Shown in pieces: positions 20,719 through 30,024 of a DNA stretch of 64,000 nucleotides. The stretch comes from Corallococcus macrosporus. GTDB lineage: Bacteria > Myxococcota > Myxococcia > Myxococcales > Myxococcaceae. The stretch is from NCBI RefSeq assembly GCF_017302985.1, contig NZ_JAFIMU010000002.1, positions 310,001 to 374,000 of the forward strand. Reading direction: 5' to 3'. Under the pieces are notes generated by a model, which was given only the letters and a program-made list of their open reading frames with translations, did no database searches and was not told the origin of the DNA. The translations under genes were made by a program, and so were the position numbers. Every line of letters begins with the position of its first letter. Position 1 is the stretch's first letter.

Positions 20719-21482
20719 CGGAAGTCGCGCCGCTCGAAGATGGTGATGGCCAGGGTGATGAGCACCAGCGTCCACGCCAGGCTGTAGCCCACGCCGGACA
20801 GGAACGTGGAGGCGTCCACCGGCAGCGCGTACGTGGCCTGGGGCCGGAAGTTCACCCGCTCCAGGTTGGGCAGCAGGTAGTAGATGGTCTTGCCAATCGC
20901 CTGGACCGCGCCGCTCTCCGAGCGGTTGGCGATCATGTACAGGTCGCCCGTCAGGTGACCCGTGAAGTACATGCCCGTGGTCGCGATGGCGGACACCGCC
21001 GGCCCCGCGAAGCTGGAGAACAGGATGCCCACGCTGCTGAGAATCAGCAGCTCGAACCACAGCCCCGCGCTCGCCAGGAGCTGGGTCGACGTGATGTCCG
21101 CGCCGAACAGCAGCAGCTCTCCCAGGAAGATGAGCGTCATCGCCACCAGCAGCACGCCCAGGGTCAGCATGTTGCCCGCGAGCCGCGCCAGGAGGAACTG
21201 ACGGCGCGACACGGGCTTGCTCACCACCAGGAAGATGGTGCGCCGCTCGATCTCCCGGCTGAGCAGGCTGCTGGACAGGAAGATGGTGAGGAAGACCAGG
21301 ATGATGCTCATCATCCCCAGGCCGAAGTCCGTCAGCACGCGGTCGAACGTCGCGACCGTCACCTCCGTCACCAGCGTGGAGGACAGCAGCACCACCGCGG
21401 TGAACACGCCCACCACCACCGTCACCCGGTTGCGGCGCGCCTCGCGAAAACCATTCCACATCATCGCGGTGAAGGCGCTCAC
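20715..21482 (-). CDS. pilI: ABC transporter permease PilI
   Basis: The 255-residue protein is a six-helix ABC-2-type permease. It starts FTAMMWNGFREARRNRV before the first helix and carries SREIERRTIFLVVSKPVSR in the loop after the second, the pattern of NosY-like ABC-2 permeases. In M. xanthus, PilG, PilH and PilI are needed for pilus assembly, with PilH as the ATPase. The exported substrate is not known. The GTG start at 21482 overlaps the pilH stop (GTGA). It is the last gene of pilA-pilG-pilH-pilI. Confidence 0.9.
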   Translation of the reverse strand: MSAFTAMMWNGFREARRNRVTVVVGVFTAVVLLSSTLVTEVTVATFDRVLTDFGLGMMSIILVFLTIFLSSSLLSREIERRTIFLVVSKPVSRRQFLLARLAGNMLTLGVLLVAMTLIFLGELLLFGADITSTQLLASAGLWFELLILSSVGILFSSFAGPAVSAIATTGMYFTGHLTGDLYMIANRSESGAVQAIGKTIYYLLPNLERVNFRPQATYALPVDASTFLSGVGYSLAWTLVLITLAITIFERRDFR

Positions 21483-22459
21483 GTGTTGATCTCCCCGCCC
21501 ACGCTGGACGCGCGGCCTGATTCCTTCAAGGCATTCATGAACAGCTGCTCCAGGGAGAAGCGGGCCGGCTGCATCCGGTTCACCCGGCCGCCGGCGCCCA
21601 GCACGCTCCCCAGCAGCCGCTGGCTGTCCACGTCCGCCACCTGCAACATCACGCGCCCGTCCAGCGCCTGCACCGACTCCAGCGGAATGCCCAGTCCCCG
21701 GACCTGCTCGGAGTTCATTCCCTCCACCACCACCTCCATGGCCGACGCCTGCGCGGACACCAGCTCCTGCACGCTGCCCTCGCGCACCCGCCGGCCGCCC
21801 ACCAGCACCGCCAGCCGGTCGCACAGCGATTCCACGTCCGGGATGATGTGGCTGCAGAACAGGACCGTGGTCCCCTTCTGCCGCTCCGCCAGGATGAGGT
21901 CGCGGATCTGCCGGCGCCCCAGCGGATCCAGACCGCTCGTGGGCTCATCCAGGATGAGCAGCTTCGGCCGGCTCACCAGCGCCTGCGCCAGGGCCACGCG
22001 CTGCACCATGCCCTTGGAGTAGCGGCGGATCTGCAGCTTCTCCGCGCCCGCCATCTCCACCGCGCCCAGCACCTCCGTCACGCGCCCGTCCAGCTCGTGT
22101 CCGGACAGGCCCGCCAGCTGGCCCGCCAGCGTCACGAACTCACGGCCCGTGAGGTATTCGTAGGGCGCCGGGTTCTCCGGCACGAAGCCCACCAGCCGGC
22201 GCGTCTCGGCGTCCTCCACCGGCTTCCCGAAGAGCCGCGCCGTGCCCCCGCTGGGGCGCACCAGGTTCATGAGGATCTTGATGGTGGTGGACTTGCCCGC
22301 GCCGTTGGGCCCCAGCAGACCGTAGATCTGCCCGGCGTCCACCCGCAGGTCCATGGACTGCAGGGCCCGCACGGTGCGGTTGAACCAGAAGCCGACCTTG
22401 TAGGTCTTGTGGAGCCCCTGCGCCTGGATGGGCGGGGCTTCAGGGTTGGGCGTCGTCAT
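21479..22459 (-). CDS. pilH: ABC transporter ATPase PilH
   Basis: The 326-residue protein is an ABC ATPase: Walker A GLLGPNGAGKSTT (about 48-60), a Q-loop around GFVPENP, the signature YSKGMVQRVALAQAL, Walker B KLLILDEPTSGLDPLG, and the H-loop Cys-Ser-His (FCSHI). The C-terminal 90 residues are the usual accessory domain of ABC-2 exporters. It overlaps pilG by 20 bases and pilI by four, so the three are tightly coupled. It would energise the PilI permease, and possibly PilG, in pilus biogenesis. Confidence 0.93.
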   Translation of the reverse strand: MTTPNPEAPPIQAQGLHKTYKVGFWFNRTVRALQSMDLRVDAGQIYGLLGPNGAGKSTTIKILMNLVRPSGGTARLFGKPVEDAETRRLVGFVPENPAPYEYLTGREFVTLAGQLAGLSGHELDGRVTEVLGAVEMAGAEKLQIRRYSKGMVQRVALAQALVSRPKLLILDEPTSGLDPLGRRQIRDLILAERQKGTTVLFCSHIIPDVESLCDRLAVLVGGRRVREGSVQELVSAQASAMEVVVEGMNSEQVRGLGIPLESVQALDGRVMLQVADVDSQRLLGSVLGAGGRVNRMQPARFSLEQLFMNALKESGRASSVGGEINT

Positions 22460-23357
22460 GGCTTGTCACTCGGGGCTTGGGCACCAGGCGTTCACCGTCC
22501 TCGCCGCGCTCGTCCTGCACGAGCTCCATGCGGAAGCGCACGGCATCGGAATACGCGCGGCCATCCTCGCCCAGGAAGAGGTGGCCTCCCAGCGGATCCT
22601 CGGGGAGCCGGGGGAGGTCGCCCGCGGTCACCAGCACGGCGAGTGACTGGGGCAGGTGGCCCTCGCGCGCGCGGTAGCGGGCAATGGCTTCATCCACCGT
22701 GCGCAGCATGCGCTCCTGGAGGATCTCCTGGACGCGGTGCTCGTAGAAGGCGCGGGTCTCCGGGTCCTCGGAGCCGTCGCGCAGGGCCATGCTGAGCGAC
22801 AGGCCGCTGTCGAAGTCACCCGACTGCGCGTACAGACGCGTGGCCAGGGCTGAATACCAGGAGGGCGCATCCGGCCGCCGGGACAGCTCCTGGATGATGT
22901 CCGCCGCCTCCTTGTACTTCTTCTCGAAGAACATGAGGTTGTAGGCGAGCTGGAAGGCGATCCGCTCGTTGCTCGGCAGGTGCTTGCTCCCCTTGCGCAG
23001 CAGGGCGGAGGACTCCGCGACGTTGGCGTACTCCCCCTTGCCCAGGTGGACGGGGAGGGTGATGCCTCCGTAGACGTACGGGTGCCGGAACAGGGGATCC
23101 AGGTCCGTGACGAGGTCCGCGTAGTCGTACACGCTCCGGTACTCGTCCACCGTGTTCGCGCTCCCGATGCGGTTGAGCATCAGGATCCAGAAGTAGTCGG
23201 TGACGAGCCCCAGCTGCGACTTGAACAGGGCCGTGAGCAGCCCGGGGCGTGGGAGCAGGGCGCCGCCTCCCTGCTTCTGCATCCGCTGCGGCGGGGCGGA
23301 CAGCACGGCCACCAGCAGCAGACCCGGGATGAATCGAAGCGCAGACGACTTGACCAT
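22440..23357 (-). CDS. pilG: Pilus biogenesis accessory protein PilG
   Basis: PilG of M. xanthus is a membrane-anchored protein needed for pilus formation together with PilH and PilI. The 305-residue version from 23357 begins MVKSSALRFIPGLLLVAVL, an N-terminal membrane anchor. It continues with helical TPR-like repeats (about 90-200) and ends with a segment resembling the C-terminus of GspG-like pseudopilins (LPRLPEDPLGGHLFLGEDGRAY). An upstream ATG at 23420 would place the transcription hairpin inside the reading frame, so I prefer 23357. It overlaps pilH. Confidence 0.85.
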   Translation of the reverse strand: MVKSSALRFIPGLLLVAVLSAPPQRMQKQGGGALLPRPGLLTALFKSQLGLVTDYFWILMLNRIGSANTVDEYRSVYDYADLVTDLDPLFRHPYVYGGITLPVHLGKGEYANVAESSALLRKGSKHLPSNERIAFQLAYNLMFFEKKYKEAADIIQELSRRPDAPSWYSALATRLYAQSGDFDSGLSLSMALRDGSEDPETRAFYEHRVQEILQERMLRTVDEAIARYRAREGHLPQSLAVLVTAGDLPRLPEDPLGGHLFLGEDGRAYSDAVRFRMELVQDERGEDGERLVPKPRVTSHDDAQP

Positions 23358-23374
23358 GGGTCCACTCAACGAAA

Positions 23375-23405
23375 ATGGGGCGCCCTGAAAATCCGGGCGC
23401 CCCAT
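23375..23405 (-). terminator. Hairpin between pilA and pilG
   Basis: A perfect 11-base-pair stem (23375-23385 with 23395-23405, ATGGGGCGCCC and its complement) encloses a nine-base loop. On the minus strand it is followed by TTTCGTTG. It lies 61 bases beyond the pilA stop and before pilG. It can act as a partial terminator or a 3' stabiliser that gives much more pilA than pilGHI message. Confidence 0.7.
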
Positions 23406-23466
23406 CGATTCTGCCATCAACCTTCCAACCCGTCAGCAGGCAACGCGGCGGGCGGAGGGAGACGGA

Positions 23467-24063
23467 TTACTCGCAGCTGACGTCGTTGTACGCGTTGCTC
23501 GGCTCGCCCGCGGCCGTCAGGGTCGTGTCGACGCCGCAGGTGTTGGCCAGGGTCGCGCCCGTCGGGTTGGACGTGATGCCCCACGCGTCGCCGGCCTCGT
23601 CGTTGTCGACGTTACCGACCGCGTTCGCGCTGAAGAAGCAGTTGGGGCAGTCCGCCGCGGCAGGCTGCACGCCCAGGGCCGCGATGGCGTCCTTGGCGGC
23701 CGGCACCTTCGGGAACTTGCCCGAGTCCTGGCCGATGCAGCCCTTGTTGGCGTTCGCGCGCGCGTTGGCGGCGGTGCCCTCGGCGCAGCTCGCCGCCAGG
23801 CCGTAGCTGTAGCGGTTCGCGGGCTCCGGATCGAAACCGATGACCGTGAAGTCGGAGACGTACTTGTCCTTCTCACCGAAGTACGACTTCTGCGCGGTGA
23901 AGATGGCCTTGAGGTTCGTCTTGGCCTCGGACTGCTTCGACTTCGCCTGGAAGCGGATGAAGTTCGGGATGGCGATGGCGGCCAGGATGCCGATGATGGC
24001 GACCACGATCATCAGCTCGATGAGGGTGAAGCCACCCTTCTTCCGGAAGAGACGGTTCATCAT
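23467..24063 (-). CDS. pilA: Type IV major pilin PilA
   Basis: PilA is the pilus fibre subunit. The leader MMNRLFRKKGG is cleaved by PilD before Phe in GG|FTLIELMIVVAIIGILAAIAIP, with Glu5 of the mature protein present. The mature part matches Myxococcus pilin: RFQAKSKQSEAKTNLKAIF, QKSYF, and a variable globular domain. That domain has six Cys, including the conserved ADCPNCFF and a C-terminal SCE. At 198 residues it is somewhat shorter than M. xanthus PilA. GGAG lies nine bases before the ATG at 24063 (24060 is equally possible). Control by PilR and sigma-54 is supported by the promoter at 24116-24131. Confidence 0.97.
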   Translation of the reverse strand: MMNRLFRKKGGFTLIELMIVVAIIGILAAIAIPNFIRFQAKSKQSEAKTNLKAIFTAQKSYFGEKDKYVSDFTVIGFDPEPANRYSYGLAASCAEGTAANARANANKGCIGQDSGKFPKVPAAKDAIAALGVQPAAADCPNCFFSANAVGNVDNDEAGDAWGITSNPTGATLANTCGVDTTLTAAGEPSNAYNDVSCE

Positions 24064-24115
24064 GTTTGGGAACTCCGCGGCAGGCAGAGGGGGGTTGAAC
24101 GACGTGCGAACTCTT

Positions 24116-24131
24116 AGCACGAAGAGTGCCA
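24116..24131 (-). promoter_or_regulatory. Sigma-54 promoter of pilA
   Basis: On the minus strand the bases read TGGCACTCTTCGTGCT: TGGCAC, five bases, GTGCT. The invariant GG and GC are exactly ten bases apart, as required for -24/-12 elements. Transcription would start near 24105, giving a leader of about 40 bases to the pilA ATG. It fits the known dependence of M. xanthus pilA on PilR. Confidence 0.8.
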
Positions 24132-24293
24132 CGCCGAACAATCCGCCCAACCCCCGGGATTCCCAGGGCAGGCGGCCGGGGCAGGGGATGGATCAGCCGG
24201 GGACCTGCCAATTTTTGTCACCGGCGCTGACGGTTTTCGTCCTCCATCGCGCAGTCGCCAGCTCCGGAAGCGGCGGGTAGGATTCCGGGCTCC

Positions 24294-25367
24294 GTGACGT
24301 TCACCTACGCGCCGGGCTGGGCCGAGCCCCTCTTCATCCTCTTCCTGTTCATCCTCGGCCTGTGCATCGGCTCCTTCCTCAATGTCGTCATCGCGCGGGT
24401 GCCAGAAGGACTGAGCATCGTGCGGCCCGGCTCCCGCTGCCCGAAGTGCGGGCATGTCCTCTCCTGGTACGAGAACATCCCCGTCCTGTCGTGGCTGGGG
24501 CTGCGCGGGAAGTGCCGCGGCTGCGGCATGCCCATCTCCCCGCGCTATGTGATGGTGGAGCTGCTCACGGGGCTGTTGTTCCTCGCGTGTCTCAAGCGCT
24601 TTGACTGGACGTACGAGCTGGTGCCCGCGCTGGTGCTGGTGTTCCTGCTGGTGCCGCTCACCTTCATCGACCTGGAACATTGGATCCTCCCGTTCTCGCT
24701 GACGCTGCCGGGCATCGCCGCGGGCGTGCTGCTGGCCATTCCGCGGGGCGGCGGCGCGGTGGCGCAGGCGGCGCTGGGCGCGGCGGTGGGCTTCCTCGGC
24801 TTCCGGCTGATGGAGTACGTGGGCTGGCGCGCCTTCAAGCGCGAGGCGCTGGGCGGCGGGGACAAGTTCCTCGTCGCGCTCCTGGGCGCGTTCCTGGGCT
24901 GGCACTCGCTGCTGGGCATCCTCTTCTTCTCGTCGCTGCAGGGCTCCATCGTGGGCGTGGCGCTGCTCGCCTTCACGGGAAGGGCGGGTCCGCGCGGCGC
25001 GGAGGAATCCACAGCCGAGCCTCCGCCGCCCCAGGCCCCTGAATCCGACGTGTCCCTCACGCCGCCGCCAGAGACTCCCGTGGAGGAAGAGGCGGAGCCC
25101 GAGCCCACGATGACGTGGGACTTCACGAAGCCCGGCCTGCCCCCGTGGAAGCGGATCGTGCTCGTCCCCTGGTGCCTGCTCTTCCAGCCCATCCCCGACG
25201 CGGAGCTGGACGAAGCGGGGGAGGAGGAGGAGTGGGTCCCCGGTCCCACCAACATCCCCTTCGGTCCGTGGCTGGCGCTGGCGGGGCTGGAGGTGATGCT
25301 CCTGGGCCCCTGGCTCGCGCGCGTGCTGCCGCTGGACGTGGCGCTGATGCTCGGGGGGACGCGGTGA
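24294..25367 (+). CDS. pilD: Prepilin peptidase / N-methyltransferase PilD
   Basis: PilD is the inner-membrane aspartyl protease that cleaves and N-methylates prepilin. The 357-residue protein has an N-terminal helix, the tetracysteine zinc motif CPKC...CRGC (about 51-82), and the two catalytic aspartates, Asp126 (FIDLEHWILP) and Asp190 in GGGDKF. About 90 acidic, Pro-rich residues (about 231-322) separate the sixth helix from the conserved IPFGPWLALAG; most PilDs lack this insertion. The start is GTG 24294; no ATG precedes it. It is divergent from pilA across 230 bases and heads pilD-pilS2-pilR2. Confidence 0.96.
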   Translation: MTFTYAPGWAEPLFILFLFILGLCIGSFLNVVIARVPEGLSIVRPGSRCPKCGHVLSWYENIPVLSWLGLRGKCRGCGMPISPRYVMVELLTGLLFLACLKRFDWTYELVPALVLVFLLVPLTFIDLEHWILPFSLTLPGIAAGVLLAIPRGGGAVAQAALGAAVGFLGFRLMEYVGWRAFKREALGGGDKFLVALLGAFLGWHSLLGILFFSSLQGSIVGVALLAFTGRAGPRGAEESTAEPPPPQAPESDVSLTPPPETPVEEEAEPEPTMTWDFTKPGLPPWKRIVLVPWCLLFQPIPDAELDEAGEEEEWVPGPTNIPFGPWLALAGLEVMLLGPWLARVLPLDVALMLGGTR

Positions 25368-25389
25368 GCGGCCCCGGGCCGGTGCCGGG

Positions 25390-26508
25390 ATGAAGTGGCG
25401 CATCGCCAGCGTGGCGTTCCTCCTGGGCTCGCTGTCCACGGGCCTGTCGTGGCTCACGCTGCAGCCGGTGTTGATCCGCCTGCTGGACACGGCGCGCCGG
25501 CTGGCGCTGCCCGGGTCGCTGGACATGGAGGGCCTGGCGCGGATCCGCGCCTTCCTGCCGCTGGCGCTGGGGCTGGACCTGCTGGTGCTGACGGTCCTGG
25601 CCTACGGCGTGCTGTACCTGGCGGTGGGCCGTCCGCTGCACGCCATGGAGAAGTCCGTGGAGCAGTTGGGCCGGCTGCAACTGGACGTGCCGCTCTCCGG
25701 GCAGGGCGGGCCATTCCTGTCGCGCATCCAGCGCGAGCTGCGGCGCATGGCGGAGGCGCTGCGCCAGGAGCAGGCCCTCACGCGCTCGCAGCTGGAGGCG
25801 CTGCGCGAGGCGAACGCGCGGCTCGCGCGGGCACAGACGGAGCTGGTCGCCTCCGAGCGGCTGGCCACGGTGGGCAAGCTGGCCGCGGGCGTGGCGCACG
25901 AGGTGGGCAACCCGCTGGCGGGCATCCTGGGCTACCTCTCCCTGGCGCGCTCCCGGGCGCAGGGGCCGGAGCTGAAGGACTTCCTGGAGCGCATCGACCA
26001 CGAGGTGCTCCGCATCGACCGCATCGTGCGGGGGCTGCTGGACCTGGGGCGTCCGGCCAGCCCCCAGCCCGGGCCGGTGGACGTGGGGCAGGTGGTGGAG
26101 ACGTGCGTGCGGCTGGTGCGCGCCGGACCGGAGCTGGACCGGGTGGACGTCACCCTGGAGGTGGCGCCCGGGCTGCTGGCCCGCGCGGATCCGGGCCCCC
26201 TGTCGCAGATCCTCATCAACCTGCTGCTCAACGCCGCCCAGGCCATGGGGGGCGAGGGCCGCGTGCGCGTCTCCACGCGGAGTGAGAACGCGCTCGTGGT
26301 GGTGGAGGTGCAGGACAGCGGTCCGGGCCTGTCCCCGGAGGTGCGGGCGCACCTCTTCGAGCCGTTCTTCACCACCAAGGGCCGGCAGGGCACGGGCCTG
26401 GGACTCGCGGTGTCGCTGAACCTGGCCCAGGGCATGGGCGGCCGGCTGGACGCGCGCGACGGCGCGGGCGGCGGCGCGTGCTTCCGTTTGTCCCTTCCAG
26501 CGGCCTGA
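25390..26508 (+). CDS. pilS2: Second sensor histidine kinase PilS2
   Basis: The 372-residue protein has two membrane helices (about 5-28 and 58-80) around a short periplasmic segment, a HAMP-like and coiled region (about 80-150), a HisKA domain with GKLAAGVAHEVGNPLAGILG, and an HATPase domain (NLLLNAAQAMGG, GTGLGLAVSLNLAQGMGG). It is built differently from PilS, which has six helices and a PAS domain. Position and order match M. xanthus pilS2. It pairs with pilR2, 36 bases downstream. The signal it senses is unknown. Confidence 0.93.
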   Translation: MKWRIASVAFLLGSLSTGLSWLTLQPVLIRLLDTARRLALPGSLDMEGLARIRAFLPLALGLDLLVLTVLAYGVLYLAVGRPLHAMEKSVEQLGRLQLDVPLSGQGGPFLSRIQRELRRMAEALRQEQALTRSQLEALREANARLARAQTELVASERLATVGKLAAGVAHEVGNPLAGILGYLSLARSRAQGPELKDFLERIDHEVLRIDRIVRGLLDLGRPASPQPGPVDVGQVVETCVRLVRAGPELDRVDVTLEVAPGLLARADPGPLSQILINLLLNAAQAMGGEGRVRVSTRSENALVVVEVQDSGPGLSPEVRAHLFEPFFTTKGRQGTGLGLAVSLNLAQGMGGRLDARDGAGGGACFRLSLPAA

Positions 26509-26544
26509 CGGCGTGGCCGGACGGCATATGATGGGCGGCACCCC

Positions 26545-27957
<1,413 letters not shown>

Positions 27958-28093
27958 GGGCAGGGGAGTGGCCCGCCCGCCGACCGTCCAGTAATCCCCG
28001 GGCAGGAATCCTCCGCCGCCATTTGACGGAACGCCGCCGGGGCCGGAAAATCGGGCCTCCGCGAAGGTGTGGGTCCGGGGGCGCGGTCGTGGC

Positions 28094-28109
28094 TGGCTTT
28101 CACGGCGCT
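28094..28109 (+). promoter_or_regulatory. Weak sigma-54-like site upstream of pilM
   Basis: The bases TGGCTTTCACGGCGCT keep the GG and GC ten bases apart and the outer TGGC, but match the -12 box poorly. The site lies about 92 bases before the pilM start in the 243-base gap between pilR2 and pilM, the longest gap of the window. Nothing else convincing was seen in that gap. Confidence 0.25.
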
Positions 28110-28200
28110 CCCCCGTCCGCAGGGCGGCCGGGCGCCAAGCACTTTTTAGGAGGGGTATCAAGCCGGTGCTACGCTGGCCGCCTCTCCGATGGAGTTACGC

Positions 28201-29283
28201 ATGGCGAAGGGCAAACTGGCACTCGGGCTGGATATCGGGTCGACGTCGATCAAGATGATCATGCTCAAGGAGCAGCGCAAGCGCGGTGAAGTTGGCTACG
28301 CGCTCCAGAGCTTCGGAATGAAGCCGCTGCCTCCGGAAGCCATCGTGGACGGCGCGCTGATGAACTCCACGGCCATCGTCCAGGCCGTCCAGGAGCTGAT
28401 GTCCGAACTGAAGGTCAAGGGCAAGGACGTCGCCATCGGCGTGTCCGGCCACTCGGTCATCATCAAGAAGATCCAGATGCCCCGCATGAGCCAGGAAGAG
28501 CTCGAGGAGAGCATCCAGTGGGAGGCGGAGCAGTACATCCCCTTCGACGTGAAGGACGTGAACATCGACACGCAGATCCTCGACGGCGGCGGCAACGACG
28601 CCACCGGTCAGATGGACGTGCTGCTGGTGGCCGCCAAGAAGGACATGATCAACGACTACACCACCGTGGTCTCCGAGGCGGGCCTCGCGCCGGTGGTGGT
28701 GGACGTGGACGCGTTCGCCGTCCAGAACATGTTCTCCACGAACTACGAGCTGCCGGACAAGGAGACCGTCGTCCTCATCAACGCCGGCGCCTCCGTGGTG
28801 AACATCAACATCATCGCCAACGGCGTCACCGTCTTCACCCGTGACGTGACCATCGGCGGCAACCAGTTCACCGAGGAGATCCAGAAGCAGCTCAACGTCT
28901 CCTACGAGGAGGCGGAGGCGCTGAAGATCGGCGGCAACCGCGCGGACGCGGACGCCGTCGTTCCCCAGGACGTGGAGCGCGTGCTCTCCAGCGTCGCGGA
29001 GCAGGTGGCCGGCGAAATCCAGCGCTCGCTGGACTTCTACGCGGGCACCGCCGCGGACTCGAACTTCACCAAGGTCTACCTCTCCGGCGGCACCGCGAAG
29101 ATCCCCGCCCTGTTCAAGACCATCGAGGCGCGAACCGGCGTGCCGGTGGAGATCCTCAACCCGTTCCGGAAGATTGAAGTGGACAACCGCAAGTTCGACC
29201 CCGCGTTCATCATGGACGTGGCGCCCATGGCCGCGGTGGCCGTGGGACTGGCGCTCCGGCGCCCGGGCGACAAGCTGGGCTGA
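28201..29283 (+). CDS. pilM: Type IV pilus inner-membrane assembly protein PilM
   Basis: PilM is the actin-like cytoplasmic ring protein that binds the N-terminus of PilN. The 360-residue protein has the ATP-binding phosphate-1 motif GLDIGSTSIKM (about 8-18), VAIGVSGHSVIIKKI, the phosphate-2 region VVLINAGASVVNI, and the adenosine motif VYLSGGTAKIPAL. I start at ATG 28201 because GGAG lies six bases upstream and the protein then begins MAKGKLALGLDIG as in M. xanthus. An ATG at 28189 would add four residues. It heads pilMNOPQ. Confidence 0.96.
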   Translation: MAKGKLALGLDIGSTSIKMIMLKEQRKRGEVGYALQSFGMKPLPPEAIVDGALMNSTAIVQAVQELMSELKVKGKDVAIGVSGHSVIIKKIQMPRMSQEELEESIQWEAEQYIPFDVKDVNIDTQILDGGGNDATGQMDVLLVAAKKDMINDYTTVVSEAGLAPVVVDVDAFAVQNMFSTNYELPDKETVVLINAGASVVNINIIANGVTVFTRDVTIGGNQFTEEIQKQLNVSYEEAEALKIGGNRADADAVVPQDVERVLSSVAEQVAGEIQRSLDFYAGTAADSNFTKVYLSGGTAKIPALFKTIEARTGVPVEILNPFRKIEVDNRKFDPAFIMDVAPMAAVAVGLALRRPGDKLG

Positions 29284-29318
29284 TACCGCTCTGACCGACC
29301 TTGAGGAACTGAACGCAC

Positions 29319-30002
29319 ATGATGATCCGAATCAACCTGCTGCCCGTCCGGGCGGTGAAGAAGCGGGAGATGGGCCGGCAGATCCTGGCCCTCTACGCCG
29401 CGGTCCTGATCGCCGCGGTGGTCGGCAATTACTTCTGGTTCGCGGACCGTGACGGCGAACTGGAGCGCACCAAGCAGGGCATCGCCCAGACGCGCGCGAA
29501 GATCGCGGAGCTGGAGAAGGTCATCGGCGAGGTGACCAACATCAACGCCCGCAAGGCGGAGGTGGAGAAGAAGCTCGCGGTGCTGGACACACTGCGCAAG
29601 GGCCGCAACGGGCCGGTGCGCATGCTGGACGCGCTGTCCTCCGCCATGCCCAAGAAGGTCTGGCTCAAGGACTTCGTGGAGGCCTCCAACAGCGTCACCA
29701 TCAACGGCGGCGCGGTCAGCCACGACGAGGTCGCCGAGCTGATGCGCGGCCTGGGCGGCATGGTGTGGACGCCCAAGGGCATGGGGCGCCTGGTGGATCA
29801 GGGCCGTGGCGTCAGCAAGACGTCGCGCGTGGAGCTCTTCAACACGGAGACCGCCAGCGTGGAGGAGTTCTCCGCCAGCGACATCAAGCCCTTCTTCGGA
29901 AACATCGAACTGACCAACGCGGTGCAGACCAAGCCCAACCAGGCCGGGGCCGCGTCCTTCGTCGAGTTCAAGCTCACCCTCACCGCCAACTACGCCATCT
30001 GA
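29319..30002 (+). CDS. pilN: Type IV pilus assembly protein PilN
   Basis: PilN is a bitopic inner-membrane protein whose cytoplasmic tail binds PilM and whose periplasmic part pairs with PilO. The 227-residue protein begins with the PilM-binding motif IRINLLPVR (residues 3-11), followed by one membrane helix (about 23-41), a coiled coil (about 45-90) and a ferredoxin-like periplasmic domain. It lies 35 bases after pilM and 22 before pilO. Length is typical. ATG 29322 is an equal start candidate. Confidence 0.95.
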   Translation: MMIRINLLPVRAVKKREMGRQILALYAAVLIAAVVGNYFWFADRDGELERTKQGIAQTRAKIAELEKVIGEVTNINARKAEVEKKLAVLDTLRKGRNGPVRMLDALSSAMPKKVWLKDFVEASNSVTINGGAVSHDEVAELMRGLGGMVWTPKGMGRLVDQGRGVSKTSRVELFNTETASVEEFSASDIKPFFGNIELTNAVQTKPNQAGAASFVEFKLTLTANYAI

Positions 30003-30024
30003 TTGGCGGCGAAGGACCCCTGTC

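Noticed and set aside
16348-21459. A 5.1-kb uninterrupted reading frame on the minus strand opposite the glycosyltransferase genes
   Set aside because: It is antisense to three well-formed membrane-protein genes and its translation is low-complexity Arg/Gly/His/Gln. In DNA with very high third-position GC, antisense stops are rare.
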